Of a stretch of DNA of 6,528 nt, positions 1-5,964 are shown in pieces. A program made the translations under genes and the position numbers. The first letter of the stretch is position 1. Each line of letters begins with the position of its first letter. This DNA comes from Rhodobacterales bacterium UBA5972 (GTDB lineage: Bacteria; Pseudomonadota; Alphaproteobacteria; Rhodobacterales; Rhodobacteraceae), in NCBI GenBank assembly GCA_002430125.1, contig DJBQ01000008.1:649-7176 (forward strand), written 5' to 3'. Below the pieces are notes generated by a model that saw nothing but the letters and a program-made list of their open reading frames with translations, was not told where the DNA came from and made no database searches.

Positions 1-945
1 GCTGACCTGATCTTAGGCAAACTTGACCCCGAAAACTTTGCTGCAGGCACCATTCCTTTATCGCGCGAAGACGCCGCCAAAGCACTTGAAACAGAACTTG
101 GCCAAAAACTCGACTTGCCAGTGATCGAGGCAGCTTGGGGATTGGCCGAAGTGGTGGACGAAAACATGGCCAACGCTGCCCGCGTTCACGCAGTTGAAAA
201 TGGCGAAGACCTTGCCGATTATACTATGATTGCCTTTGGGGGCGCCGCGCCATTGCATGCAGCACGCCTGTGCGAAAAGCTGGGGGTTAAACGTTGCCTG
301 ATACCACAAGGGGCCGGAGTCGGTTCGGCCATCGGGTTTCTCAGGGCGCCTTTCAGCTTTGAAGCGAACCGCTCGGTTTTCATGCGTCTGTCAAGTTTTG
401 AACCGACCGAAGTCATTAAGCTTTTTGCCGAAATGGCCGAGGAGGCCACGCGGTTTGTCCGTTCGTGCGACGCCACTGCGAGCATCGACACTGAATATAA
501 GGTCTATATGCGGTATTCAGGGCAAGGCTGGGAAATTCCAGTGCCCTTGTCGCAAGCTGAGGCACGAAAAGCCGACCCGGCCGTTTTCCTTGCACGGTTC
601 GAGCGCGACTACGCCAAATTGTTCGGTCGTATCGTCGATGGCATGGAGGCGGAAATCACCGTTTGGTCGGTCAACGCATTTACCCCCTCAACCCGCAGCG
701 GAACTGCCACCGAGGTAAAATCCGTTTCAAACCCGGACAGTCCGGCCAGCCGAATGCTGTTTGATCAGGCCCTTGGGTGCGAAGCTGAAGCCAAAATCTA
801 CCCCCGATCCGCGATGACAGCGGGCAGCAAGGTTAACGGCCCGGCGATAATCACCGAGGACGAAACAACAATCATTCTGTCCGCCAGCTGTACCGCTACG
901 ACATTGTCTGACGGCACCATCGACGTGACCGTGAAAGGTGCCTGA
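1..945 (+). CDS. hyuA: Hydantoinase/oxoprolinase subunit A (HyuA-type), C-terminal part only
   Basis: This is the C-terminal 314 residues of a HyuA-type protein; the frame is open from base 1, so the start and roughly the first half (family members are about 680-700 residues) lie outside the window. Family members form the ATP-binding subunit of N-methylhydantoinase, 5-oxoprolinase, caprolactamase or acetone/acetophenone carboxylase, cytoplasmic and paired with a HyuB subunit. Seen here: the conserved helix VVDENMANAARVHAVENG, the family signature AFGGAAPLHA at visible residues 78-87 (the usual form is FGGAGPLHA, so one Gly is Ala), the strand-turn IPQGAGVGSAIGFL, and the C-terminal beta-rich domain ending in a conserved GPAIITEDETT-type segment. 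The stop TGA overlaps the following gene's start region. The family is near certain; the substrate cannot be read from sequence, and the symbol is a family label only. Confidence 0.93.
   Translation, partial: ADLILGKLDPENFAAGTIPLSREDAAKALETELGQKLDLPVIEAAWGLAEVVDENMANAARVHAVENGEDLADYTMIAFGGAAPLHAARLCEKLGVKRCLIPQGAGVGSAIGFLRAPFSFEANRSVFMRLSSFEPTEVIKLFAEMAEEATRFVRSCDATASIDTEYKVYMRYSGQGWEIPVPLSQAEARKADPAVFLARFERDYAKLFGRIVDGMEAEITVWSVNAFTPSTRSGTATEVKSVSNPDSPASRMLFDQALGCEAEAKIYPRSAMTAGSKVNGPAIITEDETTIILSASCTATTLSDGTIDVTVKGA
934..938 (+). promoter_or_regulatory. Ribosome binding site for hyuB
   Basis: AAAGG sits 8 bases before the ATG at 947, inside the end of hyuA. It decides the hyuB start: the upstream GTG at 938 overlaps this site and has no Shine-Dalgarno sequence of its own at the right distance, so the ATG at 947 is preferred. 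Confidence 0.6.
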
Positions 946-946
946 C

Positions 947-2656
947 ATGGCCGGAACAACAAAAATTGCTCATCAGGTCATGTGGAACCGCCTAATTTCC
1001 GTGGTCGAGGAACAGGCACAGGCATTGGTGCGCACGGCGTTTTCAACCTCGGTTCGCGAGGCCGGTGATTTGTCAGCCGGGGTTTACAATGACAAGGGCG
1101 AAATGTTGGCGCAGGCGGTGACTGGCACGCCGGGGCATGTCAACGCAATGGCCGATTCTGTGCCGCATTTCATCCGTCGTATCGGGCGGCAGAACATTTT
1201 CGAAGGCGATGTTTACATCACCAACGACCCATGGGAAGGCACCGGGCATTTGCATGACATCACGGTTGTCACGCCATCCTTCCACAAGGGTCTGCTGGCC
1301 GGATTTTTTGCCTGCACTGCACATGTGGTTGATATCGGCGGACGCGGGTTTGGGGCTGATGCGAATTCGGTCTTTGAAGAAGGGCTATATATCCCGATCA
1401 TGAAGTTCGCTGAACGCGGAATGGTTGACCAAACACTGGTGAAGGTCATTCGCGGCAATGTACGCGAGCCCGATCAACTGATCGGCGACATTTACGCGCT
1501 GGCCACCTGTAACGAAATCGGGCATCGCCGGTTAATCGATATGATGGCTGAATTTGGATTGTCGGATCTTGGCGGGATTTCCGATTTCATCCTGACCAAC
1601 TCGCGTATCGCGACTCTGGCGCGGATCGCCGCCTTACCGCAAGCCGTGGCCACAGGGCATATGCGCATCGACGGCTATTCGCACCCGATTGATCTGCACG
1701 TCAAATTGTCGATTAAGTCCGACCGAATTTTATGCGATTGGGACGGCACTTCGGGGCTGGATAAAAAGGGCATCAACGTGCCGCTGGTTTATACCAAAGC
1801 CTATGCCTGTTACGCGCTGAAATGCGCCATCGCACCGGAAATTCCCAACAACGCAGCCTCGCTTGCGCCGTTCGAGGTGACCGCGCCGGAAAACAGCATC
1901 GTCAATGCGCTGCACCCTGCCCCGGTCGCCTTACGACATGTCATCGGCCATATGGTGCCGGACGCGATTTACGACGCGCTTGATAAAATCTTACCCGGCA
2001 CCGTACCCGCCGAAGGGGCTGGTTGCTTGTGTAATTTCCAACTCAGCCTGCGACCGCGAACAGATGCAGCTGCGCCCAAAGATGCAGTTCGCTCCGAGGT
2101 TCTGACCTTCAACTCTGGTGGTTCCGGCGCACGGCCAAGGTTTGATGGCATGAACGCCACAGCCTTTCCATCCGGCGTTATGACAATGCCGGTCGAGGCC
2201 ACCGAACAGGTTGGACCGGTGATCATCTGGCGTAAAGAACTGCGCCCGGATTCAGGCGGCGGCGGCCAGTTTCGCGGCGGCCTTGGCCAATACATGGAAG
2301 TCGGCGCGCGTCAGGGCCATGAATTTGATATTTCAGCGATGTTTGACCGGGTCGATCACCCCGCACTCGGACGCCGTGGCGGGCTACCGGGTGCTGCCAC
2401 AACCATCGCGCAGGACGATGGAACGCGAATGCAAGGCAAAGGTAAACAATTCGTACCACACGGGCGAAAAGTGATGATGGCCTTTCCCGGAGGTGCTGGA
2501 TATGGTTCCGCAAAAAACCGCGATCCGGCGCAAGTGAAACGGGATTTGGCCCTTGGCTATATCTCAGAACAGGCCGCCGCCGAGGTTTATGGCCTGTCGC
2601 AAGCTGAAATTGAACAGGTGCAAGCCGCCAGTCTAAAGGGGGAAATAGGCGAATGA
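947..2656 (+). CDS. hyuB: Hydantoinase/oxoprolinase subunit B (HyuB-type)
   Basis: A complete 569-residue HyuB-type subunit, the partner of HyuA in ATP-dependent opening of hydantoins, 5-oxoproline or related lactams (or carboxylation in the acetone-carboxylase branch). Seen: the N-terminal segment with VREAGDLSAGVYNDKGEMLA, the PGHVNAMADSVPHF helix, the GDVYITNDPWEGTGHLHDIT block, the histidine-rich ACTAHVVDIGGRGFGAD segment, EEGLYIPIMKF, and the glycine-rich C-terminal signature RPDSGGGGQFRGGLGQ. All are collinear with the family and the length is normal. The THVVDIGGRGFG-type form, rather than AHHADIGG, suggests a subgroup different from the classic 5-oxoprolinase-like proteins. The ATG at 947 is chosen for its ribosome binding site; a GTG at 938 would add three residues. 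It lies 2 bases past the hyuA stop and shares ATGA with the next gene, so it is translationally coupled. Which lactam or hydantoin is used is unknown. Confidence 0.94.
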   Translation: MAGTTKIAHQVMWNRLISVVEEQAQALVRTAFSTSVREAGDLSAGVYNDKGEMLAQAVTGTPGHVNAMADSVPHFIRRIGRQNIFEGDVYITNDPWEGTGHLHDITVVTPSFHKGLLAGFFACTAHVVDIGGRGFGADANSVFEEGLYIPIMKFAERGMVDQTLVKVIRGNVREPDQLIGDIYALATCNEIGHRRLIDMMAEFGLSDLGGISDFILTNSRIATLARIAALPQAVATGHMRIDGYSHPIDLHVKLSIKSDRILCDWDGTSGLDKKGINVPLVYTKAYACYALKCAIAPEIPNNAASLAPFEVTAPENSIVNALHPAPVALRHVIGHMVPDAIYDALDKILPGTVPAEGAGCLCNFQLSLRPRTDAAAPKDAVRSEVLTFNSGGSGARPRFDGMNATAFPSGVMTMPVEATEQVGPVIIWRKELRPDSGGGGQFRGGLGQYMEVGARQGHEFDISAMFDRVDHPALGRRGGLPGAATTIAQDDGTRMQGKGKQFVPHGRKVMMAFPGGAGYGSAKNRDPAQVKRDLALGYISEQAAAEVYGLSQAEIEQVQAASLKGEIGE

Positions 2657-3876
2657 AACCAACTCTTAAAAATCAGGCCCCAATCAGGACATCTTATGAC
2701 GTAGTGATCATCGGCGGCGCCATGATGGGGTCGTCAACCGCTTGGTTTTTAACGGATAACCCAGACTTTACCGGTTCGGTTCTGGTGGTGGAACGCGACC
2801 CCAGTTATACTGCCTGTTCTACCGCGCATACCAATTCCTGCATCCGGCAACAGTTTTCAACTCAACTGAATGTGCGCATTTCACAGTTTGGCGCCGATTT
2901 CATTCAGAACTTACGCGACTATATGGGCGGCGATGAACGAGTGCCGAATATCAGCATTCAAAGCTATGGATATATGTATCTGGCCAATACGGAGGCTTTC
3001 GCGTCGGTGCTGCGCGAAAACCAAAAAGTGCAACTGGCCGAAGGGGCAGGCACAAGGCTGATGAGGCCCGACGAAATTAAGGCTGAATATCCGTTTTACG
3101 AGGTTGATGATCTGGTTCTGGGCAGCATCAACCGTGTAAACGAGGGCTATTGGGATGGCGGCACGGTGTTTGACTGGTGGCGACGATTGGCCCGCGAACG
3201 TGGCATTGAATATATCGCCAATGAGGTTGTAGCGATCAGCAAAAATGCAGGCGGCAACCGGGTTGAAAGCGTCACTTTGGCCTCGGGCGAGGTGATTGCC
3301 TGTGGGCATGTGGTGAATGCGTCCGGCCCGCGGGCGGTTCGCACGGCCGCGATGGCAGGTTTGAATGTGCCGGTTGAGCCACGCAAACGGTTCAGCTTCA
3401 TTTTTACAGCAGAACGCCCGCTTGATCAGGAGTTACCGCTGACGATTGATCCACTTGGCGTGCATTTCCGCCAGGACGGGCCGCAAACCTATCTGGCGGG
3501 CGGGCATGCTGAATATGATCCTGCCGTGGACTACGACGATTTCACTATGGATCACGGCATCTGGGAAAACTTTATCTGGCCGACAATCGCCGCACGCATT
3601 CCACAGTTTGACGCGCTAAAGATCGTGACGGAATGGGCCGGGCATTACGCCTATAATACGCTGGATCAAAACGCCATTATCGGCCCACATAATCAGGTGG
3701 AAAACTTCATGTTCCTGAACGGATTTTCCGGCCACGGATTGCAGCAATCCCCGGCCATGGGGCGCGGCATGTCGGAACTGTTAACCTATGGCGAATTCCG
3801 CAGCCTTGACCTTTCTCCTTTGGGATATGATCGGATCGTTGCCAACCGCGCATTTATCGAAAAGGCCGTGATATGA
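2653..3876 (+). CDS. FAD-dependent oxidoreductase, DAO family (sarcosine-oxidase-beta/FOXRED1-like)
   Basis: A 407-residue flavoenzyme of the glycine/D-amino-acid oxidase (DAO) fold, expected to oxidise a C-N bond of an amino acid or N-alkyl glycine in the cytoplasm. Seen: the N-terminal Rossmann dinucleotide motif at residues 16-31 (DVVIIGGAMMGSSTAW), an acidic ribose-binding residue E47 in VLVVERD, the STAHTNSCIRQQFST substrate/FAD-proximal segment, a second FAD contact region VVNASGPRA, and the C-terminal signature GFSGHGLQQSPAMGR at 357-371. The third motif residue is Ala23 where many members have Gly; this variant seems to occur in this subgroup. No signal peptide is seen. A strong Shine-Dalgarno site (AAGGGGGA, 2636-2643) is 9 bases before the ATG, which overlaps the hyuB stop. 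Downstream of HyuAB, its likely job is oxidation of the N-containing product, as sarcosine oxidation follows N-carbamoylsarcosine in creatinine/N-methylhydantoin breakdown. The exact substrate is inferred, not shown. Confidence 0.9.
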   Translation: MKPTLKNQAPIRTSYDVVIIGGAMMGSSTAWFLTDNPDFTGSVLVVERDPSYTACSTAHTNSCIRQQFSTQLNVRISQFGADFIQNLRDYMGGDERVPNISIQSYGYMYLANTEAFASVLRENQKVQLAEGAGTRLMRPDEIKAEYPFYEVDDLVLGSINRVNEGYWDGGTVFDWWRRLARERGIEYIANEVVAISKNAGGNRVESVTLASGEVIACGHVVNASGPRAVRTAAMAGLNVPVEPRKRFSFIFTAERPLDQELPLTIDPLGVHFRQDGPQTYLAGGHAEYDPAVDYDDFTMDHGIWENFIWPTIAARIPQFDALKIVTEWAGHYAYNTLDQNAIIGPHNQVENFMFLNGFSGHGLQQSPAMGRGMSELLTYGEFRSLDLSPLGYDRIVANRAFIEKAVI

Positions 3877-4640
3877 ACCTGTCCCCAAACCGCTTTCTTG
3901 CAGGACTGCGTGCAAATCAGCCGCAAATCGGCCTGTGGCTTAGCCTATCAAGTCCGTTTTCAACCGAAGCCGTCGCGGGTGCCGGTTTTGACTGGGCGCT
4001 GATTGATATGGAGCATTCGCCAAACGAACTTGGCTCGGTTCTTGCACAACTGCAAGCCCTGGCCCCCTATCCCACAACCGCGATCGTGCGGCCTGATTGG
4101 AACGATGCGGTCAAAGTCAAACGATTGTTGGACATTGGCGCACCCGGATTGCTGTTTCCGATGGTTCAGACACCTAATGAAGCCGCAGCAGCAGTCAGCG
4201 CGACCCGTTATCCGCCACGCGGCCTTCGCGGCGTCAGCGTTGCCACGCGGGCCAATGCATTTGGACGGGTTACGGATTATTTTGACAGGATTGAACAAGA
4301 AACTGCCGTTCTGGTTCAGGTGGAAACCCGAGCGGCAATAGACTTGGCCGTTGAGATTGGCAAAGTCGATGGCGTCGACGGCGTGTTCTTTGGCCCCGCA
4401 GATATTGGGGCTGATATCGGCATTCTGGGGCAACCGATGCACGCAGATGTGTGGCAGGTGATCCTGCCGGCCGCCCGTCGTCTTGTGACAGCCGGCATTC
4501 CGGTTGGGACTTTGGTGTCTGACCCGGTCTTTGCGCGCAAACTGATTGCCGAGGAAAAATTCACCTTTGTGGCCTGTGGGTCGGATTTGGGGATTTTGGC
4601 GCGTGGCGCTGACAATTTACTGAAAACGATGCGGGCCTGA
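3873..4640 (+). CDS. HpaI/HpcH-family class II aldolase (2-oxo-acid, pyruvate-forming type)
   Basis: A 255-residue member of the HpcH/HpaI aldolase/citrate-lyase family, a divalent-metal TIM barrel that cleaves 4-hydroxy-2-oxo acids to pyruvate plus an aldehyde. Relatives include 4-hydroxy-2-oxoheptanedioate aldolase (HpaI), 5-keto-4-deoxy-glucarate aldolase (GarL) and 2-keto-3-deoxy-rhamnonate aldolase (RhmA). The active-site set is intact: His48 in LIDMEHSP, Arg73 in IVRPDWND, metal ligands Glu151 in VQVETRAA and Asp177 in FFGPADIGADIG. Also conserved are the LLFPMVQTPNEA strand and YPPRGLRGV loop. Length is typical. The start ATG overlaps the upstream stop (ATGA) and has AAGG 7 bases before it. 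The family is clear; the natural substrate is not. With a uronate-dehydrogenase-like gene next to it, a GarL-like role on a keto-deoxy-aldarate is the simplest guess. Confidence 0.93.
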   Translation: MNLSPNRFLAGLRANQPQIGLWLSLSSPFSTEAVAGAGFDWALIDMEHSPNELGSVLAQLQALAPYPTTAIVRPDWNDAVKVKRLLDIGAPGLLFPMVQTPNEAAAAVSATRYPPRGLRGVSVATRANAFGRVTDYFDRIEQETAVLVQVETRAAIDLAVEIGKVDGVDGVFFGPADIGADIGILGQPMHADVWQVILPAARRLVTAGIPVGTLVSDPVFARKLIAEEKFTFVACGSDLGILARGADNLLKTMRA

Positions 4641-4662
4641 AATACCAGAGGGCAACGCGACT

Positions 4663-4675
4663 AAAACCAAGCTGA
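4663..4675 (+). repeat. 13-bp direct repeat, left copy
   Basis: AAAACCAAGCTGA lies in the spacer between the aldolase and the SDR gene, and is repeated exactly at 5523-5535 at the end of the SDR gene. A second short match, GGCAACGC, lies just left of this copy (4651-4658) and just right of the other copy (5536-5543). The repeat is real; whether it reflects an old recombination event is uncertain. Confidence 0.6.
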
Positions 4676-4692
4676 ATAGACAGGAAAATAGT

Positions 4693-5535
4693 ATGAAACT
4701 GAAACGATTGGTATTAACCGGCGCGGCTGGACGACTGGGTTCGTATTTACGCGAACCACTCTCAAAGCTGGCGGATGAACTGGTATCCTCTGATATCGCC
4801 GCTGACCCGGGCAAGCTTTATCCCGGCGAGCGGTATATTCAAGCTGATCTGGCAAAATATGACGAAGTTAACGCCTTGCTGGACGGGGCTGACATGGTTG
4901 TGCATTTCGGCGCAATCCCGGACGAGGCGCCGTTTGAGCAGATCCTTCAGTCAAATATCATCGGTGCCTATAATGTCTGGGAAGCCGCCTTTCAGCATGG
5001 TGTTCGCAGGGTCGTTTATGCGTCGTCGATTCACGCGGTTGGAATGCATGCCTCGCAGGATTTCATCGGGGTCGATGCTGCCCACCGGCCGGATACCTAT
5101 TACGGTCTGGCCAAGTGTTTTGCCGAAGATCTTGGCCGGATGTATTGGGAAAAACGCGGGGTCGAGGCGGTGTGTTTGCGCATTCTGTCCTGCGCCCAAG
5201 TCACCAGCCCACGCGCCCTTGGAACGTGGTTAAGCTATGGCGATCTGATCCATTTGGTTGAAAGGGCAATTGACACGCCGACCACCGGCTTTGCTGTGAT
5301 TTACGGCGTTTCAAACAACGACAGGGCACCGGTCGATAACAGTAAGGCGGGTTTCCTTGGATACCGGCCAAAAGACAATGCCGAGCAATTTGCCGCAAGA
5401 ATACTTGCCGAGGCGAAAACCCCCGATCCATCGGATGCCGACCAAATGTGTCACGGCGGACCGTTTGCTTTGGTGCCTTTGGGGCAAAGCGGACAGGCGC
5501 GAATGAACATCGTGAATGACAAAAAACCAAGCTGA
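4693..5535 (+). CDS. Extended SDR, NAD-dependent sugar dehydrogenase, uronate-dehydrogenase-like
   Basis: A 280-residue NAD(P)-dependent epimerase/dehydratase-type SDR that closely tracks uronate dehydrogenase (Udh), which oxidises glucuronate or galacturonate to the aldarolactone in the cytoplasm. Seen: the cofactor motif TGAAGRLG (Gly10, Gly13, Gly16), an acidic Asp34 at the end of beta-2 that favours NAD over NADP, ADL at 51-53, catalytic Ser111 or Ser112 in YASSIHAVG, and Tyr137-xxx-Lys141 in YYGLAKC. Other Udh-like blocks are PFEQILQSNIIGAYN, RILSC, TWLS, and the GFLGYRPKDNAEQF tail. Compared from memory with Agrobacterium Udh, the substrate loops differ (SSIHAVG for SSNHTIG, AIPDE for GISVE), so specificity may have shifted. 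The tail is about 15 residues longer than in Udh. It lies 52 bases past the aldolase with AGGA (4682-4685) 7 bases before the ATG; no clear promoter is seen, so it is probably co-transcribed. Confidence 0.88.
   Translation: MKLKRLVLTGAAGRLGSYLREPLSKLADELVSSDIAADPGKLYPGERYIQADLAKYDEVNALLDGADMVVHFGAIPDEAPFEQILQSNIIGAYNVWEAAFQHGVRRVVYASSIHAVGMHASQDFIGVDAAHRPDTYYGLAKCFAEDLGRMYWEKRGVEAVCLRILSCAQVTSPRALGTWLSYGDLIHLVERAIDTPTTGFAVIYGVSNNDRAPVDNSKAGFLGYRPKDNAEQFAARILAEAKTPDPSDADQMCHGGPFALVPLGQSGQARMNIVNDKKPS
5523..5535 (+). repeat. 13-bp direct repeat, right copy
   Basis: AAAACCAAGCTGA encodes the last residues (KPS and stop) of the SDR gene and is identical to 4663-4675, so the two copies bracket that gene. 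GGCAACGC follows immediately, whereas in the left copy it precedes the repeat. Confidence 0.6.
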
Positions 5536-5603
5536 GGCAACGCCACATTAACCTTTGGCATAGCGCCGAGTTTAACTGAATCCGCCGCCGAATCGACTGA
5601 AAC

Positions 5604-5637
5604 TGAACACGCACCAGTACACCGAGTTGCGTGATCA
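5604..5637. terminator. Imperfect inverted repeat between convergent transcripts, possible terminator
   Basis: The arms 5604-5613 (TGAACACGCA) and 5628-5637 (TGCGTGATCA) pair over 9 of 10 positions with one A-A mismatch around a 14-base loop. It sits between the end of the plus-strand catabolic cluster and the 3' end of the minus-strand tRNA, where a bidirectional terminator would be expected. Neither side has a proper T-tract, so intrinsic termination is only a possibility. Confidence 0.3.
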
Positions 5638-5663
5638 AAAATAGTACGTATGCCGTTGATTTT

Positions 5664-5740
5664 TGGTGCACCCAACAAGATTCGAACTTGTGGCCTCTGC
5701 CTTCGGAGGGCAGCGCTCTATCCAGCTGAGCTATGGGTGC
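5664..5740 (-). tRNA. tRNA-Arg, anticodon CCG
   Basis: A complete 77-base cloverleaf on the minus strand with an encoded CCA end. The acceptor arms GCACCCA and TGGGTGC pair perfectly, with discriminator A followed by CCA. The D arm is GCTC/GAGC; the anticodon arm is CTGCC/GGCAG around the loop CTCCGAA, which gives anticodon CCG (complement of 5704-5706), decoding CGG as arginine. The variable loop is 5 bases, and the T arm ACAAG/CTTGT carries TTCGAAT. No intron or mismatch is seen. It is convergent with the catabolic cluster, its 3' end facing the SDR gene 128 bases away. Confidence 0.97.
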
Positions 5741-5753
5741 TAATTAAAAAACC

Positions 5754-5779
5754 ATATTACCAGAAACTTAGAGGTTCAC
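5754..5779 (-). promoter_or_regulatory. Possible promoter of the tRNA-Arg gene
   Basis: On the minus strand a good -10-like TAATAT (complement of 5754-5759) lies 13 bases before the tRNA 5' end, in an AT-rich stretch. The best -35-like element, GTGAAC (complement of 5774-5779), matches poorly and is only 14 bases away. The position is right for a tRNA promoter; the match is weak. Confidence 0.3.
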
Positions 5780-5922
5780 TTATCGTTGAGGGCTCCTCGA
5801 AAATTTCTCCTCGCCAAATCCTTGCCAATTTTGACCTCTTTCAGTAGCTTAGTATTCGATTACTTCGCGAGATTGAAGCCCATTTGACGCGGTTTATTTG
5901 ATTTACCAATAATTGTGCGATT

Positions 5923-5954
5923 AGCTACAAGTTACTGCTGCTGAACTTGAAGCT
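5923..5954 (-). terminator. Inverted repeat just after the HNH reading frame, possible terminator
   Basis: The arms 5923-5933 (AGCTACAAGTT) and 5944-5954 (AACTTGAAGCT) pair over 10 of 11 positions with one A-A mismatch and a 10-base loop. The hairpin begins 10 bases beyond the minus-strand stop of the HNH frame, the usual place for a terminator. The T-run expected of an intrinsic terminator is not present after it (the sequence continues AATCGCACAATTATT), so its role is uncertain. Confidence 0.4.
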
Positions 5955-5964
5955 TCGTCCTTCT

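Larger units (their letters stand above)
5741..5964. other. AT-rich intergenic stretch without a recognisable gene
   Basis: About 220 bases between the tRNA and the broken HNH gene, visibly richer in A and T than the catabolic cluster. Apart from the possible tRNA promoter at its left end and an inverted repeat at its right end, I see no coding signal, RNA gene or repeat array. A frame running through the tRNA into this region on the plus strand is not a real gene. Confidence 0.6.

Noticed and set aside
938..946. GTG at 938 as the hyuB start
   Set aside because: The ribosome binding site AAAGG overlaps this GTG and is correctly spaced only for the ATG at 947.
1969..2295. Minus-strand open frame of 108 codons inside hyuB
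   Set aside because: It lies antisense to conserved HyuB sequence and is low-complexity, Pro/Ser/Arg-rich, as expected from the complementary strand.
3960..4442. Minus-strand open frame of 160 codons inside the aldolase gene
   Set aside because: The plus-strand aldolase has complete family motifs and an intact active site; the antisense frame shows no recognisable domain and is a shadow.
5575..5607. ACTGAA repeated three times in the spacer after the SDR gene
   Set aside because: The units are only six bases and irregularly spaced; chance is the simplest explanation, and there is no CRISPR-like or iteron pattern.
5201..5671. Minus-strand open frame of 156 codons across the end of the SDR gene and into the tRNA
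   Set aside because: It overlaps the clear SDR gene and the tRNA 3' end and has no recognisable domain or start signal.
5650..5847. Plus-strand reading frame of 65 codons reading through the tRNA (IRTCGLCLRRAALYPAELWV)
   Set aside because: It is the translated complement of the tRNA-Arg gene, a well-known source of false proteins; there is no ribosome binding site and no conservation beyond the tRNA.
5827..5855. Promoter-like TTGACC with TATTCG on the plus strand
   Set aside because: The -10 element is poor and there is no plus-strand gene downstream; such matches are expected in AT-rich DNA.
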